From Dyella lipolytica (GTDB lineage: Bacteria > Pseudomonadota > Gammaproteobacteria > Xanthomonadales > Rhodanobacteraceae): DNA of 64,000 bases. The first letter of the stretch is position 1; every line of letters begins with the position of its first letter. This document shows, piece after piece, positions 36,083 through 44,427 of this stretch. Made by a program: the position numbers and the translations under genes. Under the pieces are notes generated by a model. It was not told the DNA's origin. It worked only from the letters and a program-made list of their open reading frames with translations, and did no database searches. The DNA lies in assembly GCF_030160075.1 (NCBI RefSeq), contig NZ_BSNQ01000003.1:490625-554624 (forward strand). The letters are read 5' to 3'.

Positions 36083-37093
36083 ATGAAAATATTAGTTACC
36101 GGAACCGCCGGCTTCATTGGATCTTTTGTTGCGGCCAAGCTGCTCGATCGCGGCGACGAGGTGATCGGCGTCGACAATCTCAACGACTATTACGACGTGA
36201 GACTAAAGAAGGCGCGCCTGGCGCGCCTGACCGATCGATCCAACTACACGCACGTCCATGCGGACTTGTCGGATAGGGCCGCGATCGAAGAAGTGTTTTC
36301 CAAACACAAGCCACAGCGCGTCGTGAATCTCGCCGCGCAAGCCGGCGTCCGCTACGCGGCGGAAAATCCACATATATATGTGAGCAGCAATGTCACGGGA
36401 TTTCTGCATATTCTGGAAGGATGCCGCCGCCATGGCGTGGAACACCTGGTGTTCGCATCGACCAGTTCAGTGTACGGCGCCAATACGTTGATGCCTTTTT
36501 CCGAGCACCGGTCCACCGAACATCCGTTGACCCTTTATGCCGCCAGCAAGAAAGCCAATGAGCAGATGGCGCACAGCTACGCACACTTATATGACATTCC
36601 ATGCACGGGTCTGCGCTTCTTCACGGTGTACGGGCCTTGGGGCCGGCCCGACATGGCGCTGTTCCTGTTCACCAAGGCGATGCTGGCTGGCGAGCCGATC
36701 AAGGTTTTCAATCATGGCAGGCACAGGCGTAGCTTTACTTACGTAGACGATATCGCCGAAGGCGTTGTGCGGACGCTGGACGCCGTGCCGGATAAAGCGG
36801 TTACATGGAACGGTCATGCGCCGGACCCGGCCAGCAGCGGAGTCGCTCCGTATCGCATCTACAACATCGGCAACGAACAGCCGGTCAAACTGCTGCGCTA
36901 CATCGAGGTGCTTGAGCAGTGTCTAGGACGCAAGGCAGAGATGCAGTTGCTGCCGATGCAGGCGGGTGATGTGCCCGATACCGAGGCGGATGTTTCATCG
37001 CTGATCAAGTCAGTCGGTTACCGCCCGCAGGTTTCGGTCGAGACCGGCGTGGCCAATTTCGTGCGCTGGTACCGCGACTACTATGGCGAGTGA
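36083..37093 (+). CDS. UDP-glucuronate 4-epimerase-like NAD-dependent epimerase
   Basis: A 336-residue SDR epimerase of the LspL/CapI/GAE group: VTGTAGFIGS, then GVDNLNDYYDVRLKKARL, LAAQAGVRYAAENPHIYVSSN, ASTSSVYGANT, the Tyr/Lys of LYAASKKANEQMAH, and RFFTVYGPWGRPDMALFLFTKAMLAG. These loops distinguish it from GalE and fit UDP-GlcA to UDP-GalA epimerisation. With galE it appears to supply sugar nucleotides to the polysaccharide locus; a gap of 204 bp separates the two genes. Confidence 0.87.
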   Translation: MKILVTGTAGFIGSFVAAKLLDRGDEVIGVDNLNDYYDVRLKKARLARLTDRSNYTHVHADLSDRAAIEEVFSKHKPQRVVNLAAQAGVRYAAENPHIYVSSNVTGFLHILEGCRRHGVEHLVFASTSSVYGANTLMPFSEHRSTEHPLTLYAASKKANEQMAHSYAHLYDIPCTGLRFFTVYGPWGRPDMALFLFTKAMLAGEPIKVFNHGRHRRSFTYVDDIAEGVVRTLDAVPDKAVTWNGHAPDPASSGVAPYRIYNIGNEQPVKLLRYIEVLEQCLGRKAEMQLLPMQAGDVPDTEADVSSLIKSVGYRPQVSVETGVANFVRWYRDYYGE

Positions 37094-37304
37094 TCTCTCA
37101 GTATGAATAGTGGATCCGGACAAGGAAGTTCAGATCAACTCAGACATAGCCTTCTGGCACTGTGAAGGCCGCGTGCTCTGTCGCATATTTGGGTTGGCGA
37201 AGGTGTTATTGAGGCTATCTGGCAATTTTTTCGTAGCATCAGGCAGTCATCGGTAACACTTCAGGGGCGACAATCTAGCGAAATACGACGGATGGAGGCG
37301 GATC

Positions 37305-38987
37305 TTGGCCAGGCAATCTTTCACGCTGCCATATTCATGGCGTCCAACTTTTCCGGTTCTTGCAGGTGGCCTTCTTGGGTTGCTCGGAGCGGCTGCAAGC
37401 ATTGCTGCGGATACGCCGGCCTTCCACGATGCGCCGAGCGCTGCATCGTCCGTCGCCAATCCGTATAGCGGGCAAGCTTCGGCGATCAAGGCAGGTGGCG
37501 CGGCGTATGCCACCTATTGTGCGAGCTGCCACGGTATCAGCGGGCAGGGCAGCGGCAATATTCCGGCTCTCGCGCACGGTGCCGCGCAACAAGCGACAGA
37601 CGGTGCGCTGTTCTGGTTTATCACCAAGGGCGCGGTGAATAACGGCATGCCGTCGTGGTCCTCGCTACCGGAGCAGCAACGCTGGCAGATTGTTTCTTAT
37701 CTGAAAACGTTGCCGACAGCGAAGCCTGTGCAAGCGGCACAGCAAACACCGGTGGCGTCGTCCATCACGACACCGCCGCCACAACCGCCGTTTACCGATT
37801 TCCGCTACGAAGCGCCCGGCAATTCACGCAAGATCACACTTGCGGATTTGCCGGCGCCGTACGCCACCCGGTCCGCTGGCAATTCACCCACCATGGTGTC
37901 GCGCCCCGCCAATGCATGGCCGATAGCGCCCGCAGGATTCAAGGTCAACCTGTATGCCGAAGGGCTAGGTACGCCGCGCGTGATTCGTGTCGCGCCGAAC
38001 GGCGATATTTTTCTTGCCGAAAGCGGCAGCGGACAGATTCGTGTTTTCCGAGGTATGACGGCAGACGGCAAACCCGAGCAAACTGAAGTGTTTGCCAGGC
38101 ACCTCAACCAGCCCTATGGCATCGCGTTCTATCCGCTGGGACCCAATCCGCAATGGGTTTACGTGGGCGACACCGACGCGGTGGTCCGTTTCCCATATCG
38201 CAACGGTGATCTGCAGGCGAGGGGAAAGGTCGAACATATCGTCGACTTACCGAGCGGAGACGGACACTGGACGCGCGACGTCGCGTTCTCGCTCGATAAC
38301 AAGACCATGTATGTCGCGGTCGGCTCGGCCTCCAACGTGGATGATCCTGATACCACGCCGGCAGAGAAAGATCGCGCAGACATTCTGGCTTTCGACCCGG
38401 ATGGCACGCACCAGCGCATTTACGCCTGGGGTATTCGCAACCCTTCGGGTATCGCCGTCGATCCGAAGAACGGACAATTGTGGACGACCGTCAACGAGCG
38501 CGATGGTCTAGGCGACAATCTCGTGCCGGACTACATCACGTCGGTGCGCGAAGGCGGTTTTTATGGATGGCCGTGGTGGTACATGGGTTCCCATCAGGAT
38601 CCCCGCCACGCCGGCAAGCATCCGGAACTGAAAGACAGGGTGATCACACCCGACGTGATCCTGCAGCCGCATAACGCGGCGCTGCAGATTACGTTTTACG
38701 AAGCGAGCCGTTTTCCCCAACAGTATGACGGCGATCTGTTCGGCGCCGAACATGGTTCGTGGAACAAAGCGACGCGGGTGGGTTACGAAGTGATCCGCGT
38801 TCCCCGTCATCACACGGGCAAAGCGAGCGGCGAGTACGAAGATTTCCTCACCGGTTTCGTGCTGCCGGATGGACGGGTCTGGGGGCGCCCGGTAAGCCTT
38901 GCCACCGCGCCGGATGGTTCGTTACTGGTGACGGACGATGGATCCAACTCCGTCTGGCGTGTCGACTATGTGGGTGAGGGGCGCTGA
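37305..38987 (+). CDS. Cytochrome c - sorbosone/PQQ-type sugar dehydrogenase fusion
   Basis: A 560-residue exported protein. A Sec signal covers ~1-36 (GAAASIAADT). A class I cytochrome c domain (about 60-145) contains CASCHG and the axial Met in NNGMPSWSS. After a Pro/Gln-rich linker, residues ~205-555 form the six-bladed propeller of soluble glucose/sorbosone dehydrogenases (GFKVNLYAEGLGTPRVIRVA, IYAWGIRNPSGIAVDP, NERDGLGDNLVPDY, GAEHGSWN). It probably oxidises a sugar or alcohol in the periplasm and passes electrons through its own haem; PQQ as cofactor is inferred from the family. The start is TTG with GGAGG seven bases upstream. Confidence 0.87.
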   Translation: MARQSFTLPYSWRPTFPVLAGGLLGLLGAAASIAADTPAFHDAPSAASSVANPYSGQASAIKAGGAAYATYCASCHGISGQGSGNIPALAHGAAQQATDGALFWFITKGAVNNGMPSWSSLPEQQRWQIVSYLKTLPTAKPVQAAQQTPVASSITTPPPQPPFTDFRYEAPGNSRKITLADLPAPYATRSAGNSPTMVSRPANAWPIAPAGFKVNLYAEGLGTPRVIRVAPNGDIFLAESGSGQIRVFRGMTADGKPEQTEVFARHLNQPYGIAFYPLGPNPQWVYVGDTDAVVRFPYRNGDLQARGKVEHIVDLPSGDGHWTRDVAFSLDNKTMYVAVGSASNVDDPDTTPAEKDRADILAFDPDGTHQRIYAWGIRNPSGIAVDPKNGQLWTTVNERDGLGDNLVPDYITSVREGGFYGWPWWYMGSHQDPRHAGKHPELKDRVITPDVILQPHNAALQITFYEASRFPQQYDGDLFGAEHGSWNKATRVGYEVIRVPRHHTGKASGEYEDFLTGFVLPDGRVWGRPVSLATAPDGSLLVTDDGSNSVWRVDYVGEGR

Positions 38988-38993
38988 GTGCGG

Positions 38994-40370
38994 TCAGGCC
39001 GGTTTGAGATCTCCCACCAAGGTGGGCAGTAATTCGGATACGGTCGGATGAATCGGCACGGCCCATTGCAGCGTTTCGTAAGGCTGATCGGCGTTCATCA
39101 GATCAAGCACGCCATGGATGGCTTCGTCACCGCTGACTCCCAGGATGGCGGCGCCAAGGATGCGATGCGTTTCGGCATCGGCGACGACTTTCATGAACCC
39201 TTGCGTCTCGTCGCGTTCGACGGCGCGACCCACACGTGTCATCGGACGCTTCGATACCAACAACGGCTTGCCGCTAGCGCGTGCTTGAGTTTCTGTCATG
39301 CCGACGCGCCCCAGCGGCGGGTCGGTATACAAGGCATAACCGAGAATGCGCGATGACACGCGACGCTGTCCGCCATCGAGCAGGTTCGCGGCGATAATTT
39401 CGTAATCGTTGTAAGCGGTATGTGTGAAAGCGCCGCGACCGTTGCAATCTCCCATCGCCCAGATTCCCGGCACGTTGGTGGCGAGCGTGTCATCGACCAC
39501 GACGTAACCGTGTTGATCCGTTGTCACGCCCGCATGTTCCAAGCCCAGGTCGTCGGTGTTGGGACGGCGGCCCACCGCAAGCAACACATGGCTGGCAATG
39601 ACTTCTGGACTGCCGGAAGTGCAATCGACTTGTACGCCAATACCATTCGGCCTTGCCGCAAAAGCGATGCATTCGGCATTCGTGCGCACGGTGATGCCTT
39701 CGGCTTCGAGTATCTCGCGAATCGTCGTGGAGACGTCCTCGTCTTCGCGCGCGATCAGTCGCGGCAGGCGTTCCACGATCGTCACTTCGGCGCCGAAGCG
39801 ACGAAACATCTGTGCGTATTCCAAACCGATGTAACTACCGCCGACAATGGCTAGATGCTTGGGTACAACATCGAGCTGTAATATCGAGGTATTGGTGAGG
39901 TAGTCGATAGCACCGACCCCTGGCATCTCCGGCACCAGGGCACGGCCGCCGACGTTGAGGAAAATGCGTGGCGCGGTAATGACTTCATCGTCGATACGCA
40001 GCGTATCCGCGCGCCCGAAACGAGCGTGACCGCGCAACACAGTGAGGCGCTCCATGCTGCCGAGCCAGCGCTCGATGTTACCGCGGGATGTTTCCGTGAC
40101 TTTATGCGCCCGTGCCATGGCACGCGGTAGATCGATGCCGATGTCGCCGTGCACGACCACGCCATATTCTGCGGCGCGCTGCACCTGATGGGCGACGCGT
40201 GCACTGGCGACCAGGGTCTTGGTCGGCATGCAGCCTGTGTTGACGCAGGTACCGCCAAAAAAATGGCGTTCCACCAGTGCCACCGTCATGCCTGCGCCAG
40301 TCAGCCTGGCCGCCAGGGAGGGACCGGCCTGTCCGGCACCGATGATGATCGCGTCGAAGCGTCGGCTCAT
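38994..40370 (-). CDS. Pyridine nucleotide-disulfide oxidoreductase (mercuric-reductase-like)
   Basis: A 458-residue FAD flavoprotein. IIIGAGQAGPSLAARL binds FAD, the redox disulfide GGTCVNTGCMPTK is intact, IVGGSYIGLEYAQMFRRFG binds NAD(P)H, and the C-terminal HPTVSELLPTL supplies the His-Glu pair of the partner subunit. It lacks the N-terminal HMA domain and C-terminal Cys pair of true mercuric reductase. It is one of the poorly defined FAD-containing oxidoreductases of this group. The ATG at 40370 is chosen; an in-frame start 13 codons earlier is less likely. Confidence 0.87.
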   Translation of the reverse strand: MSRRFDAIIIGAGQAGPSLAARLTGAGMTVALVERHFFGGTCVNTGCMPTKTLVASARVAHQVQRAAEYGVVVHGDIGIDLPRAMARAHKVTETSRGNIERWLGSMERLTVLRGHARFGRADTLRIDDEVITAPRIFLNVGGRALVPEMPGVGAIDYLTNTSILQLDVVPKHLAIVGGSYIGLEYAQMFRRFGAEVTIVERLPRLIAREDEDVSTTIREILEAEGITVRTNAECIAFAARPNGIGVQVDCTSGSPEVIASHVLLAVGRRPNTDDLGLEHAGVTTDQHGYVVVDDTLATNVPGIWAMGDCNGRGAFTHTAYNDYEIIAANLLDGGQRRVSSRILGYALYTDPPLGRVGMTETQARASGKPLLVSKRPMTRVGRAVERDETQGFMKVVADAETHRILGAAILGVSGDEAIHGVLDLMNADQPYETLQWAVPIHPTVSELLPTLVGDLKPA

Positions 40371-40422
40371 GTTCGTGTCCTCGCAAGCCGGAACGTATGA
40401 ATGGGTCAACCGCAGATGAGTG

Positions 40423-40896
40423 TTACGACTGCGAGGGGCACTCTAGATCAAGCGACATAAAGACACTGTTCGGATCGGCCGCGTAATCACCAAATGGCGG
40501 ACATTCCACGAATCCATGGCGTCGATAGAACGCGCGAGCAGGAATGAAATAATCCCACGCGCCGGTTTCGAGGCTCAGACGTGACAAACCCTCCGCACGC
40601 GCAGTGTCGATGATATGTCGAAGCATGGCACTGCCCGCACCGTGCCTGCGCGTGGACTGCGCGGTGTGCATCGACTTTATTTCGCCGTGATCGGGTGTGA
40701 GCCGCCTCAGCGCGCCAACGCCAAGAAGTTGCTCGTTCTCCCAGATCGCCCAGAAGCGGATGTCTGGCGATTGCAAGCCGGCAAGGTCCAACGCGTGCGC
40801 GCTGCCCCGTGCCGTTTCAGCCCGGGCGGTCGTCACGTGAGTGTCGAGAAGCGCTATGACGCGCGGATCGTTGAGGTCGCCGGGAATGATGCGCAT
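40423..40896 (-). CDS. GNAT-family N-acetyltransferase
   Basis: A 157-residue acetyltransferase. Acetyl-CoA binding motif A is visible in IKSMHTAQSTRRHGAGSAMLRHIID and the later EGLSRLSLETGAWDYFIPARAFYRRHGFVE. The arrangement matches YafP/ElaA-type GNATs that are often annotated only generically. The substrate is unknown. It ends 52 bp upstream of the flavoprotein start on the same strand, so they may be co-transcribed. Confidence 0.85.
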   Translation of the reverse strand: MRIIPGDLNDPRVIALLDTHVTTARAETARGSAHALDLAGLQSPDIRFWAIWENEQLLGVGALRRLTPDHGEIKSMHTAQSTRRHGAGSAMLRHIIDTARAEGLSRLSLETGAWDYFIPARAFYRRHGFVECPPFGDYAADPNSVFMSLDLECPSQS

Positions 40897-41216
40897 CGGT
40901 TCTTTCTTTCCTACCAAGTCATACTTCTGACGAGAGTTTAAGGAAGGTCTGTGGGCATTTCGATTGGTCGTTCGGGCGGGTGCTGCCGGGTGGATCGCAC
41001 CCTAGAACCGAAGCGATCCGTTAGAAGCGATCTGTAAGTCCTTGTCGGACTGAGGTATCCGTGCCAGCACCCGCTGCGCCTGGTTCTGGCTGCCTGCGTG
41101 ATCACCGATTCCCTGCCGCTGGCGTTACGAATGTCTAACGATCCTAGGCGCACATTGATAGTCCGGGCAGCTGTCTAGCTGCCGCGGGCAACCGTCAATG
41201 CAGTGGAGGCCGATTC
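40897..41216. other. 320-bp intergenic region
   Basis: No gene seen. A perfect 7-bp stem hairpin GGCAGCT-GTCT-AGCTGCC occurs at 41166-41183, 33 bp before the next small gene; it has no T run and its role is unknown. Confidence 0.35.
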
Positions 41217-41492
41217 ATGAACACGCAGGGCTCTTCTCATTCTCCATGGCATCTCAGCACATGGTCCCACTACATCACCCGCATCGTTCACCCGACGATG
41301 AACGCTTCGTTGCGGCAAGCTCCCGTGCGCATGACGCGACGTGAAGCCTTGCTTGCGATGCAGGATCAGAAACGACGGGAACAGCGCGCACACGTGCTGG
41401 AACTTCTGCGCGAGGTCAAGGAAAAGAATCGCAACATCCCGCACGTAAAGGATGCCGGTTTTAAGAGTGACCACTCCAAGCTGAAAGCCTGA
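41217..41492 (+). CDS. Small basic hypothetical protein
   Basis: A 91-residue protein I do not recognise. It is basic and helical in its second half (MTRREALLAMQDQKRREQ, HVLELLREVKEKN), with no signal peptide. Support for it being real is the ribosome site TGGAGG eight bases before the ATG and good codon use. No neighbour suggests a role. Confidence 0.55.
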   Translation: MNTQGSSHSPWHLSTWSHYITRIVHPTMNASLRQAPVRMTRREALLAMQDQKRREQRAHVLELLREVKEKNRNIPHVKDAGFKSDHSKLKA

Positions 41493-41851
41493 TCCGTTCA
41501 CCGCAACAGATACGCCGTGTCGATGGTTTCGTTGAGCTGTTCTGCTCAGCGTACATTGCTTGCGCGCCGTCCATGAGAGCGCTCGGTGCTGCGGCACCGA
41601 GTGCCCTGATCTAAATAAGCCATTACAAGGGCCTTACGTAAGGTTCCTCGGCCGCGCGGGCAGGATAGGGGGCAAGCCAATCGCACGGTTTTTCAGAGGC
41701 ATGCGGCCCTTGACTCTTCAATCCATTCGGACAAATTGACCCGCTCAGCGTGGTTTGCCTCTGCGGCGTGACTTAAGGCATGTGCCCTATTCACGTTTTT
41801 TGCGGAGTATGCCCGCTGCACAGTGCAGTTTCAGTCCAACAGGAGGGTTCA
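41493..41851. other. 359-bp intergenic region
   Basis: No gene seen. A strong hairpin CTCGGTGC-TGCG-GCACCGAG at 41582-41601 lies ~90 bp after the small upstream gene and could be a terminator without a T tract. The rest presumably contains the promoter of the lipoprotein gene. Confidence 0.35.
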
Positions 41852-42274
41852 ATGAAAAGGGGCTTTGCAGCAGCGATGGTGATGGCACTACTTGCAGGGT
41901 GCGCCACCACTTCAGGCAACAAGATCGACCCGGCAACCATCGCAACATTCCAGCCGGGCGTCACCACGATTGCCCAGGTCGAAGCTGCATTGGGTCAACC
42001 GTTTCAGTCGACACGGATGCCCGATGGTACGCAGCAGTTGCAGTATGTGAGCAAGGTGCAGAACATATCGGCGGATAGCACGCCTACGACAGGTTCGGAG
42101 ATTCCGAAGCACTCCAGCACGACGGTCTCCACCATGATGAGTTTCGACCAGGCAGGTCACTTCGTTCGTTCTTGGTCAAATTCGAAGACCAACGCCAACA
42201 ACAACTGGCCGAGCAATCTCGGGCAGATGCAGAGCGGCGACATACCGGTGAAGAACGCCGGGGCTGCGCATTGA
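41852..42274 (+). CDS. Small lipoprotein with SmpA/OmlA-like start
   Basis: A 140-residue lipoprotein: MKRGFAAAMVMALLAGC is a clear signal with lipobox LAGC (Cys17). FQPGVTTIAQVEAALGQP resembles the opening of the SmpA/OmlA (BamE-like) fold used by many small outer-membrane lipoproteins. The C-terminal half is Ser/Thr/Asn-rich. The ATG at 41852 follows AGGAGGG by six bases; an upstream in-frame ATG would hide the signal. Function unknown; it is not BamE itself by length or tail. Confidence 0.75.
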   Translation: MKRGFAAAMVMALLAGCATTSGNKIDPATIATFQPGVTTIAQVEAALGQPFQSTRMPDGTQQLQYVSKVQNISADSTPTTGSEIPKHSSTTVSTMMSFDQAGHFVRSWSNSKTNANNNWPSNLGQMQSGDIPVKNAGAAH

Positions 42275-42346
42275 GAAACGACTTGAACGAACGTCGCGCG
42301 TTACCGTGTAGATAAGCACGGGCGCTATATGCAGCGTCAAGATGCC

Positions 42347-42373
42347 AAAAGCCCGCCATAGTGCGGGCTTTTG
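42347..42373. terminator. Bidirectional rho-independent terminator
   Basis: GCCCGC (42351-42356) pairs with GCGGGC (42363-42368), flanked by AAAA on the left and TTTT on the right, so it can stop transcription from both the lipoprotein gene (plus) and the NTF2-like gene (minus). Confidence 0.85.
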
Positions 42374-42404
42374 GTTTTGCAGGCGGCGATCTTCCGCTGC
42401 GCTA

Positions 42405-42800
42405 TCAAGCTGAGTCGGCGACCAAGGTTCCCTGGTGATAAACGATCTTCCAGCCTTGCGCGGTATGGCGCCAAAGGGTCGAACGGCGAGTGATGCGCTC
42501 ACCTTGATGCAACGTGTAGGTAAGCAGGTAGTTATCGCTAGCGATTTCCAGACAGTGAAAGTCGCTCGTCTCCCAGACATCTTCGACAGGATGTTTGAAG
42601 CGTTCTTCCAGCACATCGAGCACGTATGAGCGGCTGTAACGACGGCCGGATGCGCCGACTTCCCAATAATCGGTTTCTGTCATGGCTTCGAAGTCGTGGC
42701 GTGTCGTGCCGAATTCCGGTCGATGGAAGATCGGCTCGCGTTGCTTCAATGCGTCGAGTATCGGCAATAACCTCGGATCGGTAATAAGGCGAGGTTCCAT
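42405..42800 (-). CDS. DUF4440/SnoaL-like (NTF2-fold) protein
   Basis: A 131-residue cytoplasmic protein with the cone-shaped NTF2 fold pattern: an N-terminal helix with PILDALKQREPIFH, FEAMTETDYWEVGASGRRYSR, and the final strands HTAQGWKIVYHQGTLV. Members of this group often act on or bind small molecules, but no active-site residues can be assigned here. It stands alone. Confidence 0.75.
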   Translation of the reverse strand: MEPRLITDPRLLPILDALKQREPIFHRPEFGTTRHDFEAMTETDYWEVGASGRRYSRSYVLDVLEERFKHPVEDVWETSDFHCLEIASDNYLLTYTLHQGERITRRSTLWRHTAQGWKIVYHQGTLVADSA

Positions 42801-42972
42801 GGCTCTAGGCTCCGATTGAACTCAGCAGGAGCATAGCTTGTGCTGATCGACGGCCCGCCTGCCACCCGCCGAGAGCCATATAGGATAAGCTTTACACATA
42901 GGTCAATTGCCTATCTCGACGGTGTGTCCAGAATGAACGCAGTCGCATCCGGCGACGTTCTGGGGTAGACCA

Positions 42973-43638
42973 ATGAAAACTCGACTTTTATTCGCAACCA
43001 CCTTCTTGCTGACCTGCACAGGGTTCGCTTTCGCACAGCCTTTGCCGCTCGCGGCAGCGCCCACGATGGACGGCATGGCCATGGATGCAGCAGCGCCTGT
43101 GGCTGCGCCCAAGTTGCAAGCGGCCATGCGTTCCTTATGGCATGAGCATGTCGTGCATACCCGCGAATACGCACTGGCCGTGCATGCGCACGATGCGGCC
43201 AAAGCCAAGGCTGCGGAAGATGCGGTAGTGGCCAACGCCAAAGCCATCGCCAATGCCGTCGGCAGTTTCTACGGCAAGGCCGCTGGCGATCAGATGCTTA
43301 CGTTGCTGGCAGGGCACTGGGGCGGTGTGAAGGCGCTCACGAATGCAGTCAACGCACACGATACTGCCGGTCAGGCAGCCGCCATGAATGCGCTAAACGC
43401 GAATGTCACCGACATTGCAAAGTTCCTCGCCGCGGCCAATCCCAACTTGCCGGAGCCAACCGTGGCTAGCCTGCTGGAGGGACATGTCGCGCATCACTCC
43501 GCGCAAATCCAGGAAATCATGTCGGGTGACATAAAGGCCGAAGCCACGACGTGGACGGCGATGCAGCAGCATATGAATGTCATCGCCGATGCACTGGCTG
43601 GCGCGATCGCCAAGCAATTTCCCGCGAAAGCCGCATAA
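42973..43638 (+). CDS. His-rich exported helical protein of unknown function
   Basis: A 221-residue exported protein with a Sec signal (1-~21, TGFAFA). The mature part is strongly helical and rich in Ala and His, with repeated histidines (MRSLWHEHVVHTREYALAVHAHD, LLAGHWGG, LLEGHVAHHSAQIQ, MQQHMN) spaced as in metal- or haem-binding helical bundles. I recognise no family. It is followed after 2 bp by a regulator with a Cys cluster, so the two form an operon and the protein probably belongs to a metal or redox response (inference). Confidence 0.7.
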   Translation: MKTRLLFATTFLLTCTGFAFAQPLPLAAAPTMDGMAMDAAAPVAAPKLQAAMRSLWHEHVVHTREYALAVHAHDAAKAKAAEDAVVANAKAIANAVGSFYGKAAGDQMLTLLAGHWGGVKALTNAVNAHDTAGQAAAMNALNANVTDIAKFLAAANPNLPEPTVASLLEGHVAHHSAQIQEIMSGDIKAEATTWTAMQQHMNVIADALAGAIAKQFPAKAA

Positions 43639-43640
43639 CC

Positions 43641-44318
43641 ATGAGTGGCCTCGACCGTCTAGGCGAAACCCAGCAGCGTCTCATGAGGGCGCTGCTGGCT
43701 GAGCACGCGGGCTGCACGGTCGAGACCCTTTGCCTGAAGCTTCGTATTACGCATAACGCTGTGCGCCAACACTTGAGTGCTCTGATCGCGCACGGCTATG
43801 TCGAACGCGCACAGTCGCGGCCCAGCGGCGGGCGCCCGCTGGCTACCTTCCGCATCACTGAGACAGGGAGTCTGCTGTTTCCCCGCAACTACAGCGTCAT
43901 CACGATGGAAATGTTCGCCGCTCTTCGAAGCCGGCTAGGCGACGAGCAACTCGACCATTTCATGCAGCAGATGGGTCTGGCCCTCGGGCAACGCGAGGTG
44001 CCCTTGCCGGCGACGGCAAGTCATGAGGACGTTGTGCGTGCGCTCGCGACCCATCTCGACCGGCTCGGTTACGAGGCATTGCCGGTCAAGTATCGCGATG
44101 AATGGCAAATCGAAGCCTTCAACTGCGTCTTTCATGAAGTAGCCAAGCAGCACAAGGAAGTCTGCAAGTTCGATGTCGCTTATATGAAGGCTGCCAGCGG
44201 ACGTGACATCCATCATCTGGAGTGCATCGTGCGCGGCGGGCAGTGTTGCCGCTTCCGGGTTGACGCCAAGAGAGTGAAGGCGGACGGTGATATTGAACTA
44301 CGCAATGCAGATGACTAG
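43641..44318 (+). CDS. SufR-like helix-turn-helix regulator with C-terminal Cys cluster
   Basis: A 225-residue regulator. Residues ~8-70 form a winged HTH (EHAGCTVETLCLKLRITHNAVRQHLSALIAHGYVE). The C-terminal part (about 160-210) holds Cys residues at NCVFHEVAKQHKEVCKF, HHLECIVRGG and QCCRF, the pattern of SufR-type regulators that bind an Fe-S cluster and of the related MetOD output domain. It follows the His-rich protein by 2 bp and probably controls that operon in response to iron or redox state; no suf genes lie nearby. Confidence 0.8.
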   Translation: MSGLDRLGETQQRLMRALLAEHAGCTVETLCLKLRITHNAVRQHLSALIAHGYVERAQSRPSGGRPLATFRITETGSLLFPRNYSVITMEMFAALRSRLGDEQLDHFMQQMGLALGQREVPLPATASHEDVVRALATHLDRLGYEALPVKYRDEWQIEAFNCVFHEVAKQHKEVCKFDVAYMKAASGRDIHHLECIVRGGQCCRFRVDAKRVKADGDIELRNADD

Positions 44319-44427
44319 ACGAATTTAAGAACACCGTCGCAGCTCGTCATGCGAGTCTCAGTGGGTGACTTGCGGTCACTCGCGCTCGGCATGCACTATG
44401 TAAATGCCTAAGCAAAGGAGATGCAAG

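Noticed and set aside
38994-40370. Mercuric reductase (merA) as part of a mercury operon
   Set aside because: No HMA domain, no C-terminal Cys pair, and no merR/merT/merP nearby.
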